A DNA stretch of 64,000 nt from contig JAKLLA010000001.1 of the NCBI GenBank assembly GCA_023150375.1, forward strand, positions 124,001-188,000. Direction: 5' to 3'. The translations under genes were made by a program, and so were the position numbers. This document shows positions 26,994 to 35,537 of this stretch, in pieces. Below the pieces are notes generated by a model. It was given only the letters and a program-made list of their open reading frames with translations. It had not been told where the DNA came from and made no database searches. Within the stretch, counting starts at the first letter, position 1; each line of letters begins with the position of its first letter. This DNA comes from Burkholderiaceae bacterium. GTDB lineage: Bacteria > Pseudomonadota > Gammaproteobacteria > Burkholderiales > Burkholderiaceae_C.

Positions 26994-29900
26994 GCCGTGG
27001 CCCCCGAAGGAGATTCGACAAGCGGCAGGATCTTCAGCGACTCGATGCCCCGGTCATCGACGATCTTCACCGCCGCCTTGCCGTTCTTGCCCGCCTCGAA
27101 GGGCAGCGACACCGTGCCGTGGAACTGCTCCAGCAGCGCCTCGTCCAGCTCGGCGCGGATGCTCTTCTTCAGCTTGCGCCAGCCTTCGTCCTTGCCGGCC
27201 ATGGGAAAGAACACCTGGTGCGGGAAGAGGCTGCGGCCGTCGTAGTCGGTGTCCAGGCTCCACATCGCGATCTTGGCCTTGCCGCCCGAGATGAGTTCGC
27301 CCTTCACGGTGTCGAAGTAGTCGAAGCCCATCACCTCCACTTGCCAGCGGCCGTCGGGCCGCTGCGTGGCCTGCACCTCGGGCTGGCCCATCAGCCAAAA
27401 GCTCTGGTTGCTGGAGCGGGCCTTTTTCAAGTCTTCGGTCAGCAGGTCGGTGTTCATCTGCGCCTTCAGCGCGGTGATTCCCTTGAAGGCGTCGATATCT
27501 TTCGCGGCCTCGGGGTCGAAGGTGAAGGCGCAGAACACGATCATCTTCGGCCGCGGGAACAGCTCGCCCGCCTCGCCGATGGCGTGTTCCACCTGCCGCT
27601 GTTCCAGCGCGCCGTGCTCGGGGCCGAAGCTCACCACCACGCGCTCGCCGCTTTCCGCCAAGGTGCCGGTAGCGTGCAGGCAGGTGGTGCCGGCCATCAC
27701 CTCTAGCTCGGCAAACTTCAGCATCTGCCCGCCCTTGCCGCGGATGCCCGTCTTCAGCAGCTCGTCTCGCCACTGCTGCTGGCGGCTGGTTTCGCCGCTG
27801 CGGGCGATGCTGGTCTGGTACGACTGGTCTTCCGACGGCGTGGCGGCAGCGCCGCCTTCGGCCGCCTCCAGGCTCAGCACGGTGGGGAAGGGCACCGCCT
27901 CCACCGTGAACGGGCCGGTGATGCGCAGCTTGGTCTTGCTGGGCTCGGGCTTGTCGTAGAGCGTTTCGCTTTCGGCGTTGGCGGCGATGGAACGGTCCAT
28001 CTCGGCCTGCATGCGCTGGCGGGCGGCGTGAAAGGCGTTGAAGGGCTCGCGCAGGGCGTCGGGCCAGCCGGTGGGTGGGGAGCCGTCGTCGTTGGGGAAT
28101 GGCACTTCCCACTCGTGAAGCTCGGCGCCCTTCTTGCCCAGCGCCAGCTTCTGGCCTTTGCGCACGCCTTCGGAGACGGTCAATGACTCGGCCGGAGGGT
28201 GCTGCGCCAGCGCAACGTTCAGCGCCGCGAGCGCCGTCTCGATGGCCGGGTGCAGCCGGTCGTAGATGGCGTCGATGTCCGCGTTGTTGGCGATGGACTT
28301 CAGCGTGACGTGCGGCACCGTCTTGTAGATGAAGCCGCCCTTCAGGCCCTCGTGCGGGTAGGCCAGTTCGTAGTAGTCGTAGCTGGCCGTCATCAGCCGC
28401 TGCTTGGCCAGCGTGACGGCCACGCGTGAGGTGTCGCAGGTGATCCAGCGGCGGCCCCACTTCTCGGCGACGAAAGCAGTGGTGCCGGAGCCGCAAGTGG
28501 GGTCGAAGACAAGGTCTCCTGGGTCGGTGGTCATGAGCACACATCGCTCAATAACCTTTGTGGTGGTCTGAACTACATAGACCTTTTCATCATTGAAGCC
28601 ACCGGATTGCGTATCGAGCCAAACGTTGTTTAGAGACTTGGCCGGATTGAAGTCCCAGAAGAGCTTGAACGCGACATCGTTGCCAAGTTCAAAGATGTGA
28701 CCAGATTTTGCTACCCGAACCATGTCGCGGTCGGGTTCAACTGTCCAATGGCGATTCGGATTGCAGGGAAACTCCCTCCCGTTGAAGCGAAAGGTTTTTG
28801 GCGTGCTGGAAGGACCGTCTGAGTTCAGTGGGCCATGGCGAAAGATTCGGCCCAATCCAGCGGTCTTGGATCGATCGTCAGCCTCTTCTTTCGACAGCCA
28901 TCGCCAGCGTCCGTCGGGGAGTTGCAGCCTTCTGTAGTACGTGTCGTCCGAAGGCGGATGTTCGTCGAACTCACGAAGATCTCGGTATTTGGCCTTTCCT
29001 GGTGCCTTTGAGTACCAGACGACATAGTCCTCGATTGCCGACAGGGTGCTCTTCGTGAAGCCTCCGGACTTCTGGATCACGATCTGCGCGACGAAGCACT
29101 CAGGAGCGAAGATGTCATCAAGCAGCTCGCGGACATGATGGACATTGATGTCCGAGATTTGGACGAACACGCTGCCCGTCTCCGAGAGCAGCTGTTCTGC
29201 CAAAACGAGACGGTCGCGCAAGTAGCTCAGGTACGAGTGAACGCCAAGCTCCCAGGTGTCTCGAAACGCTTTGACCATTTCGGGCTCTTGTGTCAGGTCT
29301 GCGTCACTTCGATCCTTGACCTCTCGCTTCCCGACAAACGGCTGGAAGTTGCTCTTGTATGTGATCCCGTACGGCGGGTCGATGTAGATCATCTGCACCT
29401 GCCCGGCCATGCCCTCCTTGACCAGCAGGCTGTTCATCACCAGAAGGCTGTCGCCGGCGATCAGCCGGTTGGCCCAGCCCTTGTCGTGGCGGTAGAAGTC
29501 CACCGCGCTGCGTAGCGGCAGGTTCTCGAACGGTGCTTCGAACAGGCTGGCCTGGCGCGCCAGCGGTGAGGGTTCCTCGGCCTTCAACCGGGCCGTTGAC
29601 TTGTTCGTGGCTTCTTCCAAGCGCTTGCGCACGGCCGACAGGATGCTCATCGGGTCGATGCGCTCGTGCACGTGCAGGCTGACCGTGTCCACCTCGAAGC
29701 TGGTGCGCTCGGCCTTGCCGGCCCATTGCAGGTAAGGCGCGCCGCGGCGCTTGATCTCCTCCAGCGCGCCGCGTTCGGGTGGCGCCTGCATCTTGGCCGT
29801 CAGGCGTTGGCGCAGGTTGCCGACCACCTCACGCACGGCTGCCTCGCCGCTGCCGGCCAGCGCATGGTCGAGCCAGGCCACGATCTCGCCGATCTGCTGC

Positions 29901-30475
29901 TGCACATGGCTGCTGCCTTCGGCCAGGGCGTCGTCGATCAGGGTCTCCAGCTCGGCCCGCGCGCTGTCGAAGTTCAGCACCGGGTCCAGATGCGGGTTGT
30001 AGGCCCAGGTCTGCTTGGGTTGCTGCGGGTCGCTGGCTTCGCTGACCAGGCCCACTTCGGGGTTGTTCTTGCGCCGGTCGTTGTGGCGGTAGCTCAACAC
30101 CTGGGCCGGTTCGTCCGCATCGGCGGCGCGCAGCTTCTGGGGCTTGGGCTGGGTGGCCTTGGGTCGTGCAGCGGCATCGGCCGCATCCACGGGCGTGGGG
30201 GCTTCGCCCTGCAAGGCGAAGCTATCGCTGCCCGCTGCAGCACCGGCGGCACGGCCCGTGGAGCCGCCGCGGCCCTTGCCCTTGACCACCAGGCCGCGTG
30301 CCACCAGGTCTTCGCGCAGGGTTGTGAAGTCTTCAGCCGTCGCGGTGAGCCCCGCTGCCAGCGCAGCTTGGGTCCACTGCGCCAGCAGGCTGCCATTGCC
30401 CACCATGCTGCCGTTGGCGGGCAGCAGGTCCAGCAGGCATTGCTGCAGGCGTTGTCGTGCTTCTTGTTCTGTCAC
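26990..30475 (-). CDS. type III-like DNA (adenine-N6) methyltransferase (Mod subunit)
   Basis: 1161 residues. The catalytic motif DPPYG is at about 363-367 and the SAM-binding motif DPTCGSGTT at 658-666. This order (IV before I) marks a beta-class methyltransferase, and the 290 residues between them form the target-recognition domain. That middle stretch (about 28540-29350) is visibly less GC-rich than the rest. A GTG start at 30475 is chosen because it overlaps the vapC stop as GTGA; the open frame continues upstream but there reads antisense to vapBC. The long N-terminal region (1-300) is helical with an Ala/Pro/Lys-rich linker near 80-120. Modification protects host DNA from the Res enzyme. 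Confidence 0.88.
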   Translation of the reverse strand: MTEQEARQRLQQCLLDLLPANGSMVGNGSLLAQWTQAALAAGLTATAEDFTTLREDLVARGLVVKGKGRGGSTGRAAGAAAGSDSFALQGEAPTPVDAADAAARPKATQPKPQKLRAADADEPAQVLSYRHNDRRKNNPEVGLVSEASDPQQPKQTWAYNPHLDPVLNFDSARAELETLIDDALAEGSSHVQQQIGEIVAWLDHALAGSGEAAVREVVGNLRQRLTAKMQAPPERGALEEIKRRGAPYLQWAGKAERTSFEVDTVSLHVHERIDPMSILSAVRKRLEEATNKSTARLKAEEPSPLARQASLFEAPFENLPLRSAVDFYRHDKGWANRLIAGDSLLVMNSLLVKEGMAGQVQMIYIDPPYGITYKSNFQPFVGKREVKDRSDADLTQEPEMVKAFRDTWELGVHSYLSYLRDRLVLAEQLLSETGSVFVQISDINVHHVRELLDDIFAPECFVAQIVIQKSGGFTKSTLSAIEDYVVWYSKAPGKAKYRDLREFDEHPPSDDTYYRRLQLPDGRWRWLSKEEADDRSKTAGLGRIFRHGPLNSDGPSSTPKTFRFNGREFPCNPNRHWTVEPDRDMVRVAKSGHIFELGNDVAFKLFWDFNPAKSLNNVWLDTQSGGFNDEKVYVVQTTTKVIERCVLMTTDPGDLVFDPTCGSGTTAFVAEKWGRRWITCDTSRVAVTLAKQRLMTASYDYYELAYPHEGLKGGFIYKTVPHVTLKSIANNADIDAIYDRLHPAIETALAALNVALAQHPPAESLTVSEGVRKGQKLALGKKGAELHEWEVPFPNDDGSPPTGWPDALREPFNAFHAARQRMQAEMDRSIAANAESETLYDKPEPSKTKLRITGPFTVEAVPFPTVLSLEAAEGGAAATPSEDQSYQTSIARSGETSRQQQWRDELLKTGIRGKGGQMLKFAELEVMAGTTCLHATGTLAESGERVVVSFGPEHGALEQRQVEHAIGEAGELFPRPKMIVFCAFTFDPEAAKDIDAFKGITALKAQMNTDLLTEDLKKARSSNQSFWLMGQPEVQATQRPDGRWQVEVMGFDYFDTVKGELISGGKAKIAMWSLDTDYDGRSLFPHQVFFPMAGKDEGWRKLKKSIRAELDEALLEQFHGTVSLPFEAGKNGKAAVKIVDDRGIESLKILPLVESPSGATA

Positions 30476-30960
30476 TTGATCTCCCGTTTCTTCTGGGTGG
30501 CCGCTCTGCGCTTCGTCTGCGGCGGCTTGGCATTGGCCGGCTCGCTCGGCCAATCCTCGACGGTGAGGCCCGGCACCCGCTGGAACTCGCGCAGGTTGCG
30601 CGTGAGCAGCGTCATGCCGCGCGAGCGTGCATGGGCGGCGATGAACAGGTCGTGGCTGCCGACGGGGGTGCCGCTTCGCTCCAGCGTGGCGCGGATGTCG
30701 GCATAGTGCTCGTCGGCCGGCGTGTCCAGCGGCAGCACCGTCAGCGCCTGCAGCAGTTGCTCCACCCGCTGTGTGAGCGGTGCCGAGCCCTTGCGCTGTG
30801 CGCCAAAGCGAAGCTCGCACGCCGCGACGATGCTGGTGCACACCGTGTCGGGCTCGAGGGCATTCAGTCGCTGGGCGAGGATGCCTTGAGGGTTGCGAAT
30901 CAACTCGGAGAGCGCGTTCGTGTCCAGCATGCAGGGCGAGGCAGTTTGCGACGTCGCCAT
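30472..30960 (-). CDS. vapC: VapC-type PIN toxin
   Basis: 162 residues. PIN-domain ligands are D13 (MLDTN), E49 (ACELRFGA) and D104 (SHDLFIAAHA), with N122 in LLTRNLREF, the full VapC set. VapC toxins cleave tRNA or rRNA when freed from antitoxin. The ATG is preceded by the vapB stop in a TGATG overlap. The C-terminus has an unusual 25-residue Lys/Arg-rich tail (KPPQTKRRAATQKKREIK). The stop overlaps the GTG start of the methyltransferase gene by 4 bp, so the toxin gene is coupled to restriction-modification. Confidence 0.9.
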   Translation of the reverse strand: MATSQTASPCMLDTNALSELIRNPQGILAQRLNALEPDTVCTSIVAACELRFGAQRKGSAPLTQRVEQLLQALTVLPLDTPADEHYADIRATLERSGTPVGSHDLFIAAHARSRGMTLLTRNLREFQRVPGLTVEDWPSEPANAKPPQTKRRAATQKKREIK

Positions 30961-31220
30961 CACAGGGCATCCCGCGGCTGGAGCGGCAGGTCTTCCACCT
31001 CGGGCAGGGCGTCGTCCATCGGGGCCCACGACGCCAACAGGTCACGCAGCTTGTGCTTGCGGATGGGCGTCAGGATGAGGCTGTCGCCCTCCTTGCGAAT
31101 CAGCACCTCGGACCCTTCCATCTCCAGTTCACGAGGAATCCGGACCGCCTGGTTGCGGCCGTTGCGGAACAACGCGGCATGGCGCTCAGTCACCTGGGCC
31201 TCCGAGGGTGGGTGTGGCAT
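30960..31220 (-). CDS. vapB: VapB-type AbrB-fold antitoxin
   Basis: 86-residue antitoxin of the swapped-hairpin (AbrB/SpoVT) class: RHAALFRNGRNQAVRIPRELEMEGSEVLIRKEGDSLILTP covers the DNA-binding part and the acidic tail (DDALPEVEDLPLQP) the toxin-binding part. Two ATG codons, 31220 and 31232, are possible; each lies within a catatg box of an inverted repeat. I use 31220. It heads the ten-gene defence operon, so VapB autorepression may control everything downstream. Confidence 0.85.
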   Translation of the reverse strand: MPHPPSEAQVTERHAALFRNGRNQAVRIPRELEMEGSEVLIRKEGDSLILTPIRKHKLRDLLASWAPMDDALPEVEDLPLQPRDAL

Positions 31221-31235
31221 ATGGCGCAGCATATG
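31218..31235. promoter_or_regulatory. catatg-N6-catatg inverted repeat at vapB start (candidate operator)
   Basis: Two catatg hexamers (31218-31223, 31230-31235) separated by 6 bp form an exact dyad overlapping the vapB start codons. VapB/VapC complexes commonly bind such dyads at their own promoter. The distance between centres (12 bp) is about one helix turn. The call rests on symmetry and position only. Confidence 0.45.
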
Positions 31236-31594
31236 TCGAAACCTGCTACTGGACAAGTCGTTGGTCGGCTGCGGCGGGCTGGGCCGAGGTCGGAGGTGGG
31301 CTGAGCTGGCACGCCGGCGGCCTGCTTCGGCTGCGCCGGCCACGTCAAGAGGTAGGCGCGATGGAGCGCTGCTCGACTACACCCGAAGCGTAGAAGCGTC
31401 GCTGTTATGAACGCTTCTACTCTTGGCTTGTAGTGGCGCTGAACTCGCCGAGGCGAGGCATGCATCCTGCTGCTGTGGCAGCGGGGCGTCGGGTTAAGGT
31501 TCGCCGGCAGCGCTTAACTGAACCGCTACCGAAATCGCCTGCGCCGACAGGCACTTGGCGTGTCGCGGTTGCGACCGGACCAACGAAGTCCCGG
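31221..31594. other. non-coding stretch upstream of vapB with a perfect hairpin
   Basis: 374 bp without a credible gene. It should contain the promoter of the defence operon. The main structure is a perfect 10-bp inverted repeat, gtagaagcgt at 31390-31399 and acgcttctac at 31411-31420, with an 11-nt loop. There is no U-tract on either side, so it is more likely an operator or an RNA leader than a terminator. Confidence 0.5.
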
Positions 31595-32125
31595 CTACTT
31601 CACGCGGCGCAGGACGGGGTGACCCAGCCTCGGCTGTCGCGCCTGGCGCAGCGCCTCGATCAGCGCGTGGTCGATGGCGCGCCTTGCCAGTGCTTGCCGC
31701 AGCAAACGCAGGCCGACCGCCCCGGGCGCACCGATCAACGTGGTCGCGACCAGCCCCAGCGGCACGACACCGCCGACCACTGCAAACGCCGCAGTGCCGC
31801 CCACCCCGGCCAGCACCGCGGCCACCATCTCGCACCGCCGCCACAGCAGCGGCGGGTCGCTGCGCAGGTAGTTCACCGACTCCCCGGTCTGCAGGTTGTG
31901 CAGCGCCACCAGATCGCGGCCCATCAGCAGCGCCAGCACGCGGTGGCCGCGCCGCGCGGGCATTAGCGAGGTATGGACGACGAACTTGAACTCCGGACCC
32001 TGGTCGGCTGCGATCCACAGCTCGCGGCGTTCGCGGGCGGGATACTGCTCGTACCAGCGCCGCGGCACGTTGATGAAGCGCTGAACCTCGGCCACCTGGC
32101 CGCAGACCCATCGGAAGTCGCGCAT
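31595..32125 (-). CDS. hypothetical membrane protein
   Basis: 176 residues with two hydrophobic segments at about 97-118 (MVAAVLAGVGGTAAFAVVGGVV) and 120-140, after a soluble N-terminal part of about 95 residues. The N-terminal part has aromatic and basic residues (FRWVCGQVAEVQRFINVPRRWYEQYP). The C-terminus is basic. I do not recognise the family. Upstream it faces the 1.2-kb gene-free stretch; downstream is the vapB leader, 374 bp away, so it is probably transcribed alone. The coding pattern is convincing, but expression is not certain. Confidence 0.55.
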   Translation of the reverse strand: MRDFRWVCGQVAEVQRFINVPRRWYEQYPARERRELWIAADQGPEFKFVVHTSLMPARRGHRVLALLMGRDLVALHNLQTGESVNYLRSDPPLLWRRCEMVAAVLAGVGGTAAFAVVGGVVPLGLVATTLIGAPGAVGLRLLRQALARRAIDHALIEALRQARQPRLGHPVLRRVK

Positions 32126-33352
32126 GGCCGGCTCCTCGTTTTGGACGGGTCACGGTGGCATGGCGATGGGCTGGATCAACCCCGTCAGGGCCGGGCCGCA
32201 GTCGGGTCTGCCCGGCCGTTGTGTCACTCGGAGTTCACTCGGGTGATTGCCGGCAGTCACTCCAATGACACCGTTTCGGCGTTTTCAGGGCAGTTTTCTG
32301 CAGTGACAGCCGGGTGTCACTGCAGTCGAACTTCGTGGGGTCGAAGGGCCTGCATTGGGCGGTTCGAAGGCACGCTCCGTGAGCCGCCGCCACCTGTTCA
32401 TCCGAACCAGAGGCCAAGCCCCCGCATGTCAACCCCTGGCGTCGCAACGTTGCCGACGCCGAGCTGGACATAGAGCCGCCTCACCTGGCACATCAACGCC
32501 CACGCAAGCGCACGCTTTCGGCGGCGCTTGGTGGTGGCAGTGCCCGCAAGGCCGTTGACGCTGCCGACGTGCCCGGTGTCCACTGCAGGCTCCCGAAGGG
32601 CTCTTGGCCCTTGCTCATCGCGAGCGAACAGGCGTCGCAGTCGTTACCTGCCCTTGAAGCCCTGGTCCTTGAACCGGGCGTGCCGCAGGCCTTGAGCCTG
32701 CGGTCCCGATGAAACCACTCGCGGAGCTGATGTCTCCGGCCTGCCGGCGTTGATCGCCGGGCGCTCCTGAAGCGCGCCGCTGACTGACCCATGGGGCGCT
32801 GGCACCCGATGCCTTGCGCCCGTGCACGCCATCCGTTCGAGCTTCTGCCGCGCCTTGGGGTTTTGTCCTGGGGCCGGCGCAGTGCCTGGTCGCCCTGGCC
32901 CCATTGGGGGCCGCGGCCGGCGCTGGCTGCTCGTGCACCTGACTCCGCCCCGGCATTTCGGTAAGGGGCGGCTCCAGCAGGTGGATGGCGACGCGAAAGC
33001 CATAGACCTGATCCATCGCAGCCAGCCAGGCCCGACCTGGCTGACGGCAGCGCCATGCCCTTGGAGGCCGGCGTTGCCAACCGCTCGCGCGTCGCGGAAA
33101 CCCGTGCGCGGGCCGGATCAACCCCGTTTCCATTTTGAAGACCGACCGAGCTGGCGCCGCTGCCTTCAACAGGCGACGGCGCCGGCGAACCCGGAGTAGG
33201 CGCAGCAGGCCGTGGCCAGCCTGCTGCGCGACATCACCAGGCCACGCCAGGCCGGCGCGACGGAATCCGCGCCGGCCGGCGGCACAGCGATTCCACCTTC
33301 AACCCGGTGCGTGCCCCTCGGGAGGGCGCGGGCCACTGTCCACGGAGGGCGT
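32126..33352. other. 1.2-kb region with no convincing gene
   Basis: All open frames here have atypical composition (Arg/Pro/Ala-rich products without family likeness), overlap one another on both strands and lack ribosome-binding sites. The first 220 bp carry repeated gtcact/tgac words and an exact dyad at 32301-32322. The rest shows no tRNA-like, CRISPR-like or rRNA-like structure. It may be decayed mobile DNA, a replication or attachment region of the neighbouring recombinase gene, or a non-coding RNA. Confidence 0.5.
32301..32322. repeat. perfect inverted repeat cagtgaca-N6-tgtcactg
   Basis: Eight-base arms, exact, with a 6-bp gccggg centre. Further partial copies of the half-site (gtcact or tgaca) lie at 32223, 32256 and 32266. 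The cluster looks like a protein-binding region, 176 bp upstream of the hypothetical membrane protein gene and about 1 kb before the second recombinase gene. Confidence 0.5.
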
Positions 33353-34549
33353 ATGCCTTCGCAACCCAACCGTCTGCTGATCCCTTCATTCCCTTCATCC
33401 ACCCCCCGCCCGCTGCCGCTGGGCGGCAAGGCCACGCCGAAGGCGCTGCGTCCGCGCGAGTGGACCGGCTTGTCCAACGACGAGATCCTGTCGCGCTTCG
33501 TGCCCGGCAAGACCAGCCCGCACACCGTGCTGGAGGTGCTGCTGAAGCTCCACAACATGGAGCACACGGCGCGTGCCAAGAGCGTGTCGTTCAAGACGCG
33601 GTACGAGCGGGCCAACTTCCTGCGCCACTTCTTCCGCGAGCTGGAGAGCCGCGGCGGCTTCAAGGTGGCACCCGACCCGCGCAATCTGGGCCAGCGCCAC
33701 ATCCAGGCAGCGGTCGACCTGTGGCGCAAGGACGGGCTGAAGCCGTCCACCATCCAGACCTACCTCAGCTTCCTGCGCGGCCTGGCCGGCTGGCTGGGCA
33801 AGCCGGGCTTCATCCGGCGGCCGGCGTACTACGGGCTGGAGCTGGGCGAGTACCAGCGCAGCGGCATCAATGAACGCGACAAGAGCTGGTCGGCGCAGGG
33901 CGTGGATGTCGATGGCTTGATCGACAAGGTGGCGGCCTTCGACCCCTACGTGGGCGGCATGCTGCGGCTGATCCGTGCCTTCGGCCTGCGCAAGCGCGAG
34001 GCGATCATGTTCCGGCCCAACGAGTGCCTGGTGAACTTCGCCGACACCGGCCTGCCGCTGGCCGAGAAGCAGGGCGAGGACTACGTGTGGATCCGCCAGG
34101 GCGCCAAGGGCGGTCGGCCGCGCTTCGTGCCGATGAACACGCCACGCCGCCGACAGGCCGTGGCCAGCGCGCAGCGGATCGCCTTCTGGGACAGCCATGC
34201 CCACACGGGCGACCCTGACCGCGACCTGAAGCAGAACATGGTCCGCTTCGGCTACGTGCTTCGGAAGTTCGGCATCACGTCGCGCGGCCTGGGCATCACC
34301 GCCCACGGCTTGCGGCACGAGGCGCTGATCGAGGAGTACATCGCGATCACCGGCCAGGAACCGCCGCTGCGGGGCGGTGGGGAGGGGCTGACGCGGGAGC
34401 AGGAGGATGCGGCGCGGTTAGCGGTGAGCCGACTGGCTGGCCACAACAGGGGGCGCGCCTCGGCAGCATATTTAGGCGCCGTGCTGCACAAGAAGACGGG
34501 CGGGGCTAAGGGCTGCGGCAGTGCCTCGGATGCCGACCCTGCGGACTGA
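33353..34549 (+). CDS. divergent tyrosine recombinase (integrase domain-containing protein)
   Basis: 398 residues with the catalytic set of tyrosine recombinases: R213 (AFGLRKREAIMF), H318-GL-R321, H364 (LAGHNRGRA) and Tyr373 (AAYLG). The N-terminal part (50-160) contains the SAM-like core-binding domain (TRYERANFLRHFFREL...PSTIQTYLSFLRGLAGWL). The ATG at 33353 has a ggagg box 5 bp upstream and is preferred over an open-frame start 47 codons earlier. It resembles the short integrase-like proteins found inside Burkholderiales islands rather than the P4-type integrase of this element. It may belong to an older element nested in the island or act as an accessory recombinase. Confidence 0.82.
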   Translation: MPSQPNRLLIPSFPSSTPRPLPLGGKATPKALRPREWTGLSNDEILSRFVPGKTSPHTVLEVLLKLHNMEHTARAKSVSFKTRYERANFLRHFFRELESRGGFKVAPDPRNLGQRHIQAAVDLWRKDGLKPSTIQTYLSFLRGLAGWLGKPGFIRRPAYYGLELGEYQRSGINERDKSWSAQGVDVDGLIDKVAAFDPYVGGMLRLIRAFGLRKREAIMFRPNECLVNFADTGLPLAEKQGEDYVWIRQGAKGGRPRFVPMNTPRRRQAVASAQRIAFWDSHAHTGDPDRDLKQNMVRFGYVLRKFGITSRGLGITAHGLRHEALIEEYIAITGQEPPLRGGGEGLTREQEDAARLAVSRLAGHNRGRASAAYLGAVLHKKTGGAKGCGSASDADPAD

Positions 34550-34588
34550 TGCGGCACAGTGGCCGGTGACAGGGCCGGCTGCCGGCCT

Positions 34589-35512
34589 TCAGCTTGCCTT
34601 GGGCTCCTGCGCGTACAGCGGCGTCACGGTTCGGCACCGCTGTTCGACCTGGTGCGCGATGCGCTGAACGTCCTGCGCTGTCAGCGCTTGCGCCCCTCGC
34701 GACTTCAACAGGCCGGCCAGCTCCTTGCCGCTGAACACCCGAACCCGGCCGCGCCCGGTGCGCTCCACGAACCAGCCGGGCAGCGCGATCACGGGCAGCA
34801 CCGAGACCGGTGACCCGACGGCACTCGACAGCCACTTGGCCAACCAGGCAGCCTGGCGCTCGGCCTGCTCCAGCGGCTCCTTGGTCGTCCAGGTCGGAAA
34901 CTTGAAGGTGTCGCCGTCGTAGACCACCGTGGCGTCGGCCTTGCCGCGGCCCTGATTCGGCTTGGTGAAGCCCTTGGTCTCGATGGCAAAGACACCCTCG
35001 GCGGCAACAACGACATGGTCGATGTTGAACTGATCCGCCGGCAGATCGTGGAAGGTGGCGGCCCCCTGGCGCATCAGTTGATCGAGTTCCTGGCCGACCG
35101 CCACTTCGGCGTCGTAGCCCGCCTTCAGGTGGTCGAGCCGGGTGCCGGCCTTCAGCAGCTTGCGCAGCATGTAGGCGATGAACGCGATCGCGGCCACGGC
35201 GTAGACCGGCGCCAGGTGCGCCATTTGCGGCAGGCCGCGCAGGTGGCTCTGTGCCAGGAACAGCGCCAGCGCCAGCAGCGGCACCACCATCAACAGAACG
35301 AGGTCCCAGGTCAGATCGTTGTGGGCCTCGTCGAGCTGCTCGCGCAGCGAGTGGCCTGGACCGCGCAGCAGCGCGATGCCGATGGGAGAACGGCGGTTCT
35401 GCCGCGCCGTCGCCTTCCTGCGGATCAGGACGAAGAGGGCTGCGGCAGGCCCGGCGAAGCAGGCGGCGAGCACGCCCAGGACGATGGCAATCTGGTTGGT
35501 GACCTCTCCCAT
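34589..35512 (-). CDS. NERD-domain membrane protein
   Basis: 307 residues. Hydrophobic segments lie at 8-30, 70-89 and 100-117, followed by a NERD (nuclease-related) domain at about 128-240. The nuclease-like core AGYDAEVAVGQEL ... FNIDHVVVAAEGVFAIETKGF holds the Asp and the Glu-x-Lys expected for this PD-(D/E)xK relative, so activity is possible. The family is linked to DNA processing, with few members tested. It is 25 bp downstream of hipA on the same strand and is probably cotranscribed with hipBA. Confidence 0.82.
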   Translation of the reverse strand: MGEVTNQIAIVLGVLAACFAGPAAALFVLIRRKATARQNRRSPIGIALLRGPGHSLREQLDEAHNDLTWDLVLLMVVPLLALALFLAQSHLRGLPQMAHLAPVYAVAAIAFIAYMLRKLLKAGTRLDHLKAGYDAEVAVGQELDQLMRQGAATFHDLPADQFNIDHVVVAAEGVFAIETKGFTKPNQGRGKADATVVYDGDTFKFPTWTTKEPLEQAERQAAWLAKWLSSAVGSPVSVLPVIALPGWFVERTGRGRVRVFSGKELAGLLKSRGAQALTAQDVQRIAHQVEQRCRTVTPLYAQEPKAS

Positions 35513-35537
35513 GGATACGTCTTCCCTGCGGCTGCCG

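Noticed and set aside
31390-31420. Perfect hairpin as an intrinsic terminator
   Set aside because: No T-run follows on either strand; I keep it only as a structure of unknown role.
32493-33199. Overlapping open frames on both strands in the gene-free stretch
   Set aside because: None has a ribosome-binding site, plausible composition or recognisable fold, and they contradict one another.
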